Below, piece after piece: positions 55,436-63,597 of a stretch of 64,000 nucleotides of DNA. The DNA is from Candidatus Nanopelagicales bacterium (GTDB lineage Bacteria; Actinomycetota; Actinomycetes; S36-B12; GCA-2699445). The stretch is taken from contig JBAOHO010000012.1 of NCBI GenBank assembly GCA_037045355.1, forward strand, positions 310,001 to 374,000, written 5' to 3'. Each line of letters begins with the position of its first letter. The first letter of the stretch is position 1. The position numbers and the translations under genes were made by a program. The notes under the pieces were generated by a model that worked only from the letters and a program-made list of their open reading frames with translations, did not search any database and was not told where the DNA came from.

Positions 55436-58231
55436 CTAATTCGGATGCCTGCCGGCGTCAGGCGGCACGGGTTCGGGCTGGGGACGGCCGAACAGGTAAC
55501 CCTGGAGCAGGTCACAGCCCAAGTCGATGAGAAGAGCCTTCTCCTCTTCACGCTCGACGCCCTCTGCCACCACCTCCAACCCCAGCGCATGACCCATCTC
55601 GACGGCGGCGCGCACGATGGCGTGGCCCGGGGAAGTGGGGTCGTCCATGCCCGCGACGAATCCCTGGTCGATCTTGATGGCATCGACCGGCAAGGCGATC
55701 AGCGAACCAAGTGAGCTTTGCCCGGTCCCGAAGTCATCCAACGCAACACCCACACCCAAGTCCTTCAGCGCGCCCAGAGTTGCCCGAGCTTGATCGAAGT
55801 CATGGAACAAGGTGGTCTCGGTGATCTCGATCGTCACTCGACTCGAGTCGATTGCATAATCCCTCAAGGTCTGGTCCAGCCGACCAGGCAGATCCTCTGC
55901 CGCGAACTGGCGTCGGGACAGGTTCAGCCAGAGTGCGACTTCCTGTAGTTCCGGTCTATCGGACAACCACCGACAGCCGATGTCGATGAGTTGGTAGCCC
56001 AGCGGAATGATGGCGCCCGTGGCTTCCGCGGCTTCGAGGAACTCGACCGGACTCCGTAGCCCGGCGCCCTGCTGCCACCGCACGAGAGCCTCGTAGGCGA
56101 CCACGCTGCCATCGCGGGAGGATACGAGCGGTTGGTAGTGCAGGAGGAACTCGTTGCGTTCGATCCCGCGGTGCAGTCGGCGAGTCTCGGTGGCGAGGCC
56201 GGATTGCCGCGGCTGCATCCCCACTCGGAATCGCTCTGCGTGGCCCCCACCGTGCGCTCGAGCCGCTTCCATGGCGGCTTCGGCCCGCCACAGCAACTCA
56301 TCCCCCGTGAGTCCGTCCTGAGGGAACCGCGCCACTCCACAGCTGCCGCTGACCCGGATGTCCTCACCAGCAAGAACTATCGGCTGAGCGACAAGCGTGA
56401 GGATAGTGCCCGCCAAGCGCAGGTCGTCCTCCGGTTCCGGCGCCGAGTCTGGGCCGATGACCACACCGAACTCGTCGGAGCCCAAGCGTCCCACGGTGCT
56501 GCCGGCGGGACTGGCACTGCGCAGTCGTTCCGCCACTTCGCGCAGCACTTGGTCGCCCAGAGTCTGACCGTACTGCTCATTCAGCTGACGGAATCCATCG
56601 AGGTCGATGAAGAGCAGCGAGCCAGGCGCGCGAGCAGTTGCTGTCGTCAAGTAGTCGTCGAGGACTCGACTGAGTTCACCGCGGTTGGCCAAAGTCGTCA
56701 GGGGGTCGACTCTGCCGGCATTGGCCAGTTGGGTCTGGATGTCCTTGCGGTCGGTGATGTCGACAAACGTCATCACCACGGCCTGGGGAGAGTCCGTCCC
56801 CCGCGTGACCGGGGCCATTGAGACATCGACCCAGATGGTGGAGCCGTCGGGTCGCAGCCACTCACTTTCGTAGTGGTAACTCGCTGCGCCCTCGACCACC
56901 GACTGGAAGGCTGTCAGTGAGTCCTCACCTGCCTCGATCCGAAGCAGCGATCGCACGTCTCGTCCGACGACTGAATCGGCCGACATCCCCGTGATGCGCT
57001 CGGCGGCGCGGTTCCATGATTCGACCACCCCGGTCAGCGAAACGCTCGCGACTCCGGAGTGGGCTGCCTCGACCAACTCGGCTGTCTCGAGCAGGTGGCG
57101 GCGGATTCTGATGTTGGCGACCAGGGGGGCCAACCGATCGGCGACCTCACGCAACAGGGTCCGGTCCTTATCGAGCAGGTGCTTCGGGTCGATGTCAGTG
57201 ACCACCAACTCAGCCACTGCCTGGCCCGCCAGCATCACCGACTGGCGGAAGCCAAGCGGTTTCCCGTGTGGACGGTCATCATCGATCAGGACCAGTTCGC
57301 AGCCTGACGCCAGAACATCGGCCACCGCATCCGTGATCGAGACGATCAATGATTCTGTGTCCGCGCCCGACATCTGAACCGCGGTGCTGATCCCGTCGAT
57401 AAGGGCCGCCCGACGTTCGTTTTCACGTTGCTCGGTGACGTCTCGCGCGACACAGAGGATCGACTGGGTACCGGCAATCGGGCGGGCCCGCCATTCCAAC
57501 CAGCGGTACTCACCACTACGAGTGCGGTAGCGGTTCCCGAAACCGACGACATCCTGACCGCTCGCGAGCAGCGCAGCCTGGGCAGTGGTGGATTCCCGAT
57601 CGTCGGGATGCACGAAGTCCAGGTAGGGACGGCCCAGTAGTTCGCTTGCCTCCCAGCCGAGCGCCGCCTTCCAGGTGTCCGCATTGAGCCGCAGGAAGCG
57701 TCCATCCACGTCGGCGATGACCGGCAGGTCCGGGGACATCTCGAAGAAGACATCCAGATCCCACTGGGCCTGTCGTAGGGCTGTGACGTTGCGGACTGTC
57801 ACCACTATCTCGCCGCCCCCGACGGCTGCCATCCGAGCCGAGTAGTGGTTCACACCCGCGGGTCCCGGCAACTGGTACTCGAACTCGACGACGCCTCCCC
57901 CGGTCGCCTCTGCGATCGCCCGACTGGTTGCCTCAACCACCGGAGGAGGCAGGGCCTGCGAATAGTGTCGGCCCAAGAAGAAATCCGGGTTGACGGCGAA
58001 CGGTTCATCGACTGCTGGGAGGGCCTCGGTCAGCCGGCCCGCAGCATCCAGGCGGAACATCATGTCCGGCATCGCCAGCGCCAATGACTCCAGCCGAGCA
58101 TGGATGTCGATCGGGTCCTCGGGGACGTCTTCCTTGAACACGTACAGGCGCCGGAGGTCGGAGTGGTCCTGACCAGAGGGCGCGGGGTCGAGCCCACCGT
58201 CATCGGCTGGTGCAGACGTCTGATCCGTCAC
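55436..58231 (-). CDS. PAS-GAF-GGDEF-EAL protein (probable c-di-GMP phosphodiesterase)
   Basis: I chose the GTG at 58231 (VTDQTSAPADDGG), preceded by GGGAGG; an in-frame ATG lies 52 codons earlier. The product has 931 residues. PAS-like domains (about 50-150, 155-280 and 420-540, with a GAF-like region between) precede a GGDEF domain with GSDEF and no RxxD site, which is probably weak or inactive. The EAL domain is intact: YEALVRW, LWLNLSRRQF, EITETTL, LDDFGTG, IKIDQGFV, EGVE and LLQGYLFGRP. It probably degrades c-di-GMP, possibly with GTP sensing by the degenerate GGDEF. Confidence 0.9.
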   Translation of the reverse strand: MTDQTSAPADDGGLDPAPSGQDHSDLRRLYVFKEDVPEDPIDIHARLESLALAMPDMMFRLDAAGRLTEALPAVDEPFAVNPDFFLGRHYSQALPPPVVEATSRAIAEATGGGVVEFEYQLPGPAGVNHYSARMAAVGGGEIVVTVRNVTALRQAQWDLDVFFEMSPDLPVIADVDGRFLRLNADTWKAALGWEASELLGRPYLDFVHPDDRESTTAQAALLASGQDVVGFGNRYRTRSGEYRWLEWRARPIAGTQSILCVARDVTEQRENERRAALIDGISTAVQMSGADTESLIVSITDAVADVLASGCELVLIDDDRPHGKPLGFRQSVMLAGQAVAELVVTDIDPKHLLDKDRTLLREVADRLAPLVANIRIRRHLLETAELVEAAHSGVASVSLTGVVESWNRAAERITGMSADSVVGRDVRSLLRIEAGEDSLTAFQSVVEGAASYHYESEWLRPDGSTIWVDVSMAPVTRGTDSPQAVVMTFVDITDRKDIQTQLANAGRVDPLTTLANRGELSRVLDDYLTTATARAPGSLLFIDLDGFRQLNEQYGQTLGDQVLREVAERLRSASPAGSTVGRLGSDEFGVVIGPDSAPEPEDDLRLAGTILTLVAQPIVLAGEDIRVSGSCGVARFPQDGLTGDELLWRAEAAMEAARAHGGGHAERFRVGMQPRQSGLATETRRLHRGIERNEFLLHYQPLVSSRDGSVVAYEALVRWQQGAGLRSPVEFLEAAEATGAIIPLGYQLIDIGCRWLSDRPELQEVALWLNLSRRQFAAEDLPGRLDQTLRDYAIDSSRVTIEITETTLFHDFDQARATLGALKDLGVGVALDDFGTGQSSLGSLIALPVDAIKIDQGFVAGMDDPTSPGHAIVRAAVEMGHALGLEVVAEGVEREEEKALLIDLGCDLLQGYLFGRPQPEPVPPDAGRHPN

Positions 58232-58479
58232 CGCACCCCTCCCTGTCGCTCCATCCAGCCTCCGAGCCGATCGACTCGCGCAAGCACCCGGACTGGCCCA
58301 CTCGATCACCGGTGTCCCGTTCAGCCAGGCAGGAAACCCACCACTCGACCCGTCGCCCAATACTGGCATAGCACTACCTAGAGTCATTGAGCGGGCACAA
58401 TAAGTGACCGGACTTCAGGCCCGGTGGAAGCGCCCGTTGGGGTCAACGGCATGGCTTTGGTGCGGGTTCCCCACCGAAG

Positions 58480-59424
58480 TTGCTGCATCCTGGTGCCGTG
58501 TGGCTGGGCGTGGCAGGTGTCGTCGTTGCCAGTGCACTGCTGATGTCCGTCGTGCTCCCGGCGTCAGGAGCGGACCGCCAACATGTGGCCCCATCGTCTG
58601 GGACACCAGCGGTTTCGGTCTCACCGGGGATCAGCGTCTGGGCCCATAGAGTCCTGGTGAACTCGAGGAGGCCAACCGCGGAAGGCGTGGAAGGCGCGAT
58701 CACGCCTCTGCCGATTGACGCCGACGCTGACTACCAACTCGGCGGAGCCTCCCCGGTGCCACCCGGTGTGGCGGTGGTCGCCCGGGACTGGACGGAGAAT
58801 CCGGCCGGTGACTACGCCATCTGCTACTTGAATGCCTTTCAGACTCAGCCCGGGGAGCTGGCTTGGTGGCGGCGAAAGCACCCCGACCTGCTCCTGCGTC
58901 ACGGTGGGCGCCTGGTGGCGGATCCCCACTGGCCCGGTGAGGTGCTGTTGGACATTCGCACCGATGCCCGCCGCCGCGCATTGGTCGCGATCTTCGCGCC
59001 GATCCTCCGGATATGCGCCGAGAAGGGATTCGACGCTGTCGAACCCGACAACGTGGACTCGTGGGTACGAAGTCGCGGCCGGATCTCCCAACGTGACGCG
59101 CTGGCCTTCTCGCGCGGAATCGTGCGGGTGGGGCATTCGTCGGGGCTGGCAGTGGCGCAGAAGAACGCCGCAGCTCTGCTTCCACGACGGGCGTCGGTGG
59201 GGTGGGACTTCGCCGTGGTCGAGGAATGCCACGTGTACCGAGAGTGTCGTCGATTCCTGCGGGCCTACGACGATGCCGTGGTCGAGATCGAATACGACGA
59301 CGCGGGCGGTCTGAGCAACTTCCGGGCGGCCTGCCGCTCGCACGGCTCCTCCATCGCGATCGTGTACCGGGACCGGAACCTGGCACCGCGCGGTCGCCCC
59401 GGCTACGTCTACGACTCGTGCTGA
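58480..59424 (+). CDS. GH114 (TM1410-like) secreted glycosidase
   Basis: The product has about 314 residues, and the start is uncertain (58480 or the GTG at 58498). One N-terminal hydrophobic segment (VWLGVAGVVVASALLMSVVL) acts as a signal peptide or anchor. The catalytic domain has DADADYQLGGASP, YAICYLNAFQTQPGE, GFDAVEPDNVDSW and WDFAVVEECHVYREC, as in GH114 endo-alpha-1,4-polygalactosaminidase. GH114 domains cut GalN/GalNAc-containing exopolysaccharides, for example in PelA. It is next to the c-di-GMP phosphodiesterase but divergent from it. Confidence 0.85.
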   Translation: MLHPGAVWLGVAGVVVASALLMSVVLPASGADRQHVAPSSGTPAVSVSPGISVWAHRVLVNSRRPTAEGVEGAITPLPIDADADYQLGGASPVPPGVAVVARDWTENPAGDYAICYLNAFQTQPGELAWWRRKHPDLLLRHGGRLVADPHWPGEVLLDIRTDARRRALVAIFAPILRICAEKGFDAVEPDNVDSWVRSRGRISQRDALAFSRGIVRVGHSSGLAVAQKNAAALLPRRASVGWDFAVVEECHVYRECRRFLRAYDDAVVEIEYDDAGGLSNFRAACRSHGSSIAIVYRDRNLAPRGRPGYVYDSC

Positions 59425-59470
59425 AGGCCGCCCTCGGCGGAAGGTCTCGTCCCCGAGCTCTGATCGCAGC

Positions 59471-59530
59471 GCCCGACATCGAAAGGCCCGACATCGAACG
59501 GCCTGACAGCGAAGGGCCTGACAGCGACGC
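59471..59530. repeat. Four 15-bp tandem units upstream of tRNA-Gly
   Basis: Two copies of GCCCGACATCGAAAG type and two of GCCTGACAGCGAAGG type follow head to tail. They lie between the GH114 stop and the tRNA, where the tRNA promoter should be. Confidence 0.88.
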
Positions 59531-59583
59531 GCCGTCCATCAGGCATACTGTTGGCGGTCGCGCCCGTGTGCGGTGCGCGGTGC

Positions 59584-59657
59584 GCGGGTGTAGTTCAATG
59601 GCAGAACATCAGCTTCCCAAGCTGACAGTGCGGGTTCGATTCCCGTCACCCGCTCCA
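59584..59657 (+). tRNA. tRNA-Gly (anticodon CCC)
   Basis: The 74-nt gene reads GCGGGTGTAGTTCAATGGC, with an anticodon arm TCAGC-TTCCCAA-GCTGA giving anticodon CCC, the T arm GCGGGTTCGATTCCCGTC, the closing stem CACCCGC, T discriminator and an encoded CCA. All stems pair. Confidence 0.95.
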
Positions 59658-59732
59658 AGATGCGCGAGCGGGAGTCGAGTGGGTCCGGTTCCGCACATCA
59701 GGGCAATGAAACCGGACCCACCCATACGAATC

Positions 59733-60176
59733 TCAGTCGATGTTCTCGCAGCCCATACCGGCAGCGAAATCAACGAGGTCGCCCCAGGCGTCACCGATCA
59801 GGGACGCGGTCGCCTTGCACTGAGCCGGGGACATGTCGGAACCTTCGGACAGCAGGAACCACTTCTTGGTCTTGTGCCCGTAGAGGAACGCCGTCCCGTC
59901 GAAACCCCACTGTGCACACTTGTTGGGCTTCTTCGCGACATTGGACGACAGCCCCGCGATGTTGTTGTTCGAGGCTGCCAGCCGCACCTTGATACAGGCT
60001 TGCGGTCCGGCCCAGGGAGCGCCTCCATCGGCGGTGGACCACGCCTTGATGACGGCGGCTTTCTGGTCGCTCGTCGGCTTCACGACGCCTCCGTCGGCCA
60101 GGGCTGGGGTGGCGGCCATCAGACCGACTCCGAGCGCCAGCGCTGAGGCCGAGGTGAGAGTTGTACGTAGTTTCAT
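59733..60176 (-). CDS. Secreted protein of about 147 residues
   Basis: The start is the ATG at 60176 (MKLRTTLTSASALALGVGLM), followed by a signal peptide ending at ALADGG. The mature part has three Cys residues (QACIKV, NKCAQW, AQCKAT) and a fourth in GMGCENID at the C-terminus, enough for two disulfides. I do not recognise the family. It contains KWFLLSEGSDMSPAQCKATA. It lies between tRNA-Gly and ald, divergent from ald. Confidence 0.7.
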   Translation of the reverse strand: MKLRTTLTSASALALGVGLMAATPALADGGVVKPTSDQKAAVIKAWSTADGGAPWAGPQACIKVRLAASNNNIAGLSSNVAKKPNKCAQWGFDGTAFLYGHKTKKWFLLSEGSDMSPAQCKATASLIGDAWGDLVDFAAGMGCENID

Positions 60177-60508
60177 CGTGTCTTCTGTTTCCCTTCGACG
60201 CCTCGAAGCGCCCTGGGGCGGCCCGACGAGATCTTCGTCGGCTCGACGAGTGGCTCGTCTGCCCAACGCTAGTTGGGACGTATCGCCGGCGGACGCAGTT
60301 CCGGACGGTTGCGGGGTGACTGTGATCTATCGGTTTCCACAGACTCGGAATACTGCGATACTGAGGCCCACTGTCCACGGAATCCGTATGTGGAAGCGAA
60401 AAGTCGCTCCCATATCCGGCGTGGTCAGCGGTCAGTCGGAGCGGACCAACACTGCCGGCCCGCGCTGGATCTGATCGATCACGCGACCGCTCATGTCAAG
60501 GAGAACTC
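60177..60508. other. Gap upstream of ald with DnaA-box-like sites
   Basis: This 332-bp gap separates two divergent genes and must hold their promoters. It has GTTTCCACA at 60333-60341 (the same 9-mer, reversed, as at 629-637), CTGTCCACG near 60371 and TGTGGAAGC near 60389. No gene is supported. These sites may be chance matches. Confidence 0.4.
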
Positions 60509-61630
60509 ATGCTGATCGGTGTCCCCAAGGAGATCAAGGTCCACGAGTACCGCATCGGATTGACCCCCACCTCCGTGCGGGAACTGATCGGCCACGGCCA
60601 TCAGGTCATGGTGCAGCGCGATGGGGCACAGACGATCGGGTTGACCAACGAGATGTACGAGACCGCCGGCGCTGAGATCGTCGACAGCGCGGAGGAGATC
60701 TTCGCGCGTGCGGACATGATCGTGAAGGTCAAGGAGCCTCAGCCCGTCGAGACGGCCATGCTGCGTGAAGGGCAAATCCTGTTCACCTACCTGCATCTGG
60801 CCCCAGACACTGTGCAGACCCAGGGTCTGATCGACTCGGGCTGTGTGGCGATCGCCTATGAGACCGTCACGGATCGCCACGGTGGTCTGCCTCTGCTCGC
60901 CCCCATGTCCGAGGTCGCCGGGCGGATGTCGATTCAGGCGGGGGCTCACTGCCTCGAGGTTCACCAAGGCGGTCGCGGTCAGTTGTTGGGCGGGGTCCCT
61001 GGTGTTCCCGCTGCGAAAGTCGTGGTCATCGGCGGCGGCGTTGTCGGGGCCAATGCCGCCCGCATGGCCATGGGTCTGGAGGCATGGGTCACGGTGATCG
61101 ACAAGAACATCCACCGGCTCGCCGAACTCGACCAGCAGTTCGGGTCGATGCTGCAGACCATCTATTCGACGACGGACACCATCGAGCGCGAAGTCATGGA
61201 CGCTGATCTGGTGGTTGGTGCGGTTCTGGTTCCCGGCGCGGATGCCCCCAAGCTCGTCACCGCGGACATGGTGAAGAAGATGAAGCCCGGCTCGGTCATC
61301 GTCGACGTCGCCATCGATCAAGGGGGCTGCGCGGAGACGTCGCGGGCCACCACTCATGCCGATCCGACCTATGTTGTCGACGGAGTCGTGCACTACTGCG
61401 TGGCCAACATGCCGGGTGCTGTCGCGCGGACCAGCACCTTCGCTCTGAACAACGCGACTCTCCCCTTCACGCTCGCGCTCGCGGACAAGGGCTACAAACA
61501 AGCTCTGCTCGACGATGCCCACCTCAAGGAGGGCCTGAACGTGTCTCACGGCCAGGTCACCTATGAGGCGGTCGGTGTGGCGCAGGGCCTTCCGTGGATC
61601 ACGGCAGACGAGGCACTGGGTCTCGCCTGA
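60509..61630 (+). CDS. ald: Alanine dehydrogenase
   Basis: This 373-residue protein starts MLIGVPKEIKVHEYRIGLTP. Family features are the substrate region RDGAQTIGL and KVKEPQ (Lys), the catalytic His in FTYLHLAPD, the NAD motif VVVIGGGVVGANAARMAMGL, and the segment DVAIDQGGCAETSRATTH with Asp. It interconverts L-alanine with pyruvate plus ammonia using NAD. AAGGAGAACTC precedes the ATG. It is probably controlled by an AldR-type regulator, not seen here. Confidence 0.96.
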   Translation: MLIGVPKEIKVHEYRIGLTPTSVRELIGHGHQVMVQRDGAQTIGLTNEMYETAGAEIVDSAEEIFARADMIVKVKEPQPVETAMLREGQILFTYLHLAPDTVQTQGLIDSGCVAIAYETVTDRHGGLPLLAPMSEVAGRMSIQAGAHCLEVHQGGRGQLLGGVPGVPAAKVVVIGGGVVGANAARMAMGLEAWVTVIDKNIHRLAELDQQFGSMLQTIYSTTDTIEREVMDADLVVGAVLVPGADAPKLVTADMVKKMKPGSVIVDVAIDQGGCAETSRATTHADPTYVVDGVVHYCVANMPGAVARTSTFALNNATLPFTLALADKGYKQALLDDAHLKEGLNVSHGQVTYEAVGVAQGLPWITADEALGLA

Positions 61631-61834
61631 CACCACGTCGACTCAGACCTGAGACCAAGCCACTCTCAAGAGGTTCTCGGTCACTCTCGAGAGTTTCACG
61701 ACCGAACAGATCAGAGCCGACGACCGCGCGCGGCAGCCAGGGGATCAGCAGATCAGCGGATTCGGCGTCCCACTACATGAGGCCGGGGTCGCGCACCTCT
61801 CAGCAGATGCCTTCGGACCAGGGTGTCGAACCGC

Positions 61835-62257
61835 TCAGCGGCAGGCCTTCATACCGGCTTTGCGCTCGCGCTGGGCTGACTTGATGGCGGACCGGAACTC
61901 GCCCTTGGCGGCACTCTTGGCGCTGGCCAGCGTGCGCCGCTCGTCGGCGGTCTCGTTTTGGTAGGTCTTCATTGCCGCTCGCCGCTCGGACTGGGAGCCG
62001 GCATCCCGAAGGGCTTGCTCCTTGGCGAGCCGTTCGGCGGTGGTCGCGGAGAGGAATGCTTGGCGCGCGATCTCGAAGGCGCTCTGCTTGGCTCCCTGAG
62101 CGGCGGCCACGGTTTGCCGGAAGTCGGCCTCCACACTGGCGCAGGGGTCGCTGGAGTTGCGCACCGGGGGGATGAAGCCCTCGCCCGCGTTCGCAGTCGC
62201 CGGCACCAGAAGGGCGGCGCTAAGGCCGAGTGCGGCGGCGATCGTGGTTCTACTCAT
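61835..62257 (-). CDS. Secreted Ala/Arg-rich helical protein
   Basis: The product has about 140 residues from the ATG at 62257 (MSRTTIAAALGLSAALLVPA), with a signal peptide ending near ANAGEG. The mature part is a long charged helix with repeats of EADFRQTV, KQSAFEIARQAF, AERLAKEQALRDAG and AAKGEFRSAIKSAQRERK, and a Cys at each end (DPCAS and KACR). It may be a coiled-coil or envelope-binding protein. No family is recognised. It is convergent with ald. Confidence 0.65.
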   Translation of the reverse strand: MSRTTIAAALGLSAALLVPATANAGEGFIPPVRNSSDPCASVEADFRQTVAAAQGAKQSAFEIARQAFLSATTAERLAKEQALRDAGSQSERRAAMKTYQNETADERRTLASAKSAAKGEFRSAIKSAQRERKAGMKACR

Positions 62258-62575
62258 TCGTGCGTCCAACTCCAGAAGTCCTGCGGTATTCGGTGACCGT
62301 AGGAGCCTTTGTCACCGTTACACAACACGGATGTCCGCTAATCGGATAATCGAGAGGAGATCACAACACAAGGGGTAGTCGTTCCGTGACCCAACGACCG
62401 GATCAGTCGGGAGGAATCGGTCGGTCGGGAGTGGGCGGTCGGTCGGGAGTGGGCGGTCGGTCAGGGGGGCCGAACGGCAGGAGGTGAGTTCTGTGGTGGC
62501 TCGAGGGGATGGGGGCTCTGGGGTGCGTCGAGTGGTCGGCCTCAGCGGGTCGACGGCCTCAGCGGGTGGAGAGCC
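62258..62575. other. Gap with a tandem 18-bp repeat and no gene
   Basis: This 318-bp gap holds GGTCGGTCGGGAGTGGGC twice in exact tandem (62419-62454) plus a partial third copy, and imperfect CTCAGCGGGT-type repeats near 62535-62580. No convincing coding frame exists. Confidence 0.75.
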
Positions 62576-63463
62576 TCAGCGGATGGACGACTCGGAGACG
62601 GTCAGGGGATCACACGCCGCGAAGTCGTAGCCGCTCTGCGCGGGAACGACGAACCGGTAGGTCCCAGCGGGGGGACTCACCTCCACCGGGTCGCCGTCGG
62701 GGAGCACGTAGAGATCAGCCTGTTTGAACCACAGGCCGTTTTCGAGTCGCTGGACCTCGACTCGTAGCTGGGCGTTGCCCTGACGTATCACTTGCAGGGT
62801 CAACTGGGACCCCTTGGCGTCGACGATCAGCGTCGGTTTGGGCAGGCCCGTCGGCTCGGAGCGGAACGGAAGCCCGTCTCCTGGGCAGCGCCCCCCGGCG
62901 ATCCGAATCGTCGTGTAATAGTCCGACTCCTCGGCGACGGTGGCAATCCCGGCAGTCTCGGCCCCCGGCAGAAGTAGGCCGTTGCGGGCGGCGGGATCGG
63001 CCATCCAGGCGTTGAAGACGTCTTGCGGATTCCCCGCCGACCAGGTCGAATCCGTGTAGACGTCCTGAAGTGGGTTGCACGCCACGACGGCGTCTTCTGC
63101 GTACCAGGGGTCCATCATGTCCGCGTTGCGTTGGTCGGCGAGTTTGTTGGACCAGATCGCGGACTGCACGCGCAGTCCCTCGAATTGCCGGACCGGGGAC
63201 CTGCCGTTCTGTTCGCGGTAGGCATTGACCAGATTGAGCAGGATGTCGTCGAACTCATCGTCGGGCAGTCTCTGGGTGAAGTACCCCACGGGTTCGAACG
63301 CGACGCCCTCGTTGCCCTGCCAGCCACGGTGGGCTTCGACGGAGGTGACGACGGTGCCGTAGTAGGTTTCCGGATCACCGCCGGAGTAGAAGGCGGAGGC
63401 GGGGACTGTCGCCACCAGCACCGCTGCGGCGCCGCCGATTGCGACCAGAACGCCAGCTCGCAC
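62576..63463 (-). CDS. Secreted CAP (SCP)-domain protein
   Basis: The product has 295 residues from the GTG at 63463 (VRAGVLVAIGGAAAVLVATV), preceded by AGGGA. A signal peptide is followed by a short segment, then a CAP-like domain (about 60-190: LLNLVNAYREQNGRSPVRQF and LADQRNADMM) and a C-terminal beta domain (about 205-295) with CPGDGLPF and DFAACDPLTV. CAP proteins in bacteria are extracellular and of varied function. It is convergent with the partial ppk2 on the minus strand side. Confidence 0.75.
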   Translation of the reverse strand: MRAGVLVAIGGAAAVLVATVPASAFYSGGDPETYYGTVVTSVEAHRGWQGNEGVAFEPVGYFTQRLPDDEFDDILLNLVNAYREQNGRSPVRQFEGLRVQSAIWSNKLADQRNADMMDPWYAEDAVVACNPLQDVYTDSTWSAGNPQDVFNAWMADPAARNGLLLPGAETAGIATVAEESDYYTTIRIAGGRCPGDGLPFRSEPTGLPKPTLIVDAKGSQLTLQVIRQGNAQLRVEVQRLENGLWFKQADLYVLPDGDPVEVSPPAGTYRFVVPAQSGYDFAACDPLTVSESSIR

Positions 63464-63597
63464 GGATTCCCTCGTCTCGTTCGGGCCACCGCCCTCAGGT
63501 GTGGCCGAGCGAAATTCATGGCACGCGATCGAAGCGGAGTCCCCGGACAAGCTCACAGTCGCGGGCAGGAGCCAGGCACCCCACCGTGTCTGCGAGG

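Noticed and set aside
61631..61834. Terminator after ald
   Set aside because: CTCTCGAGAG is only a short palindrome with no clear stem-loop and U-tract.
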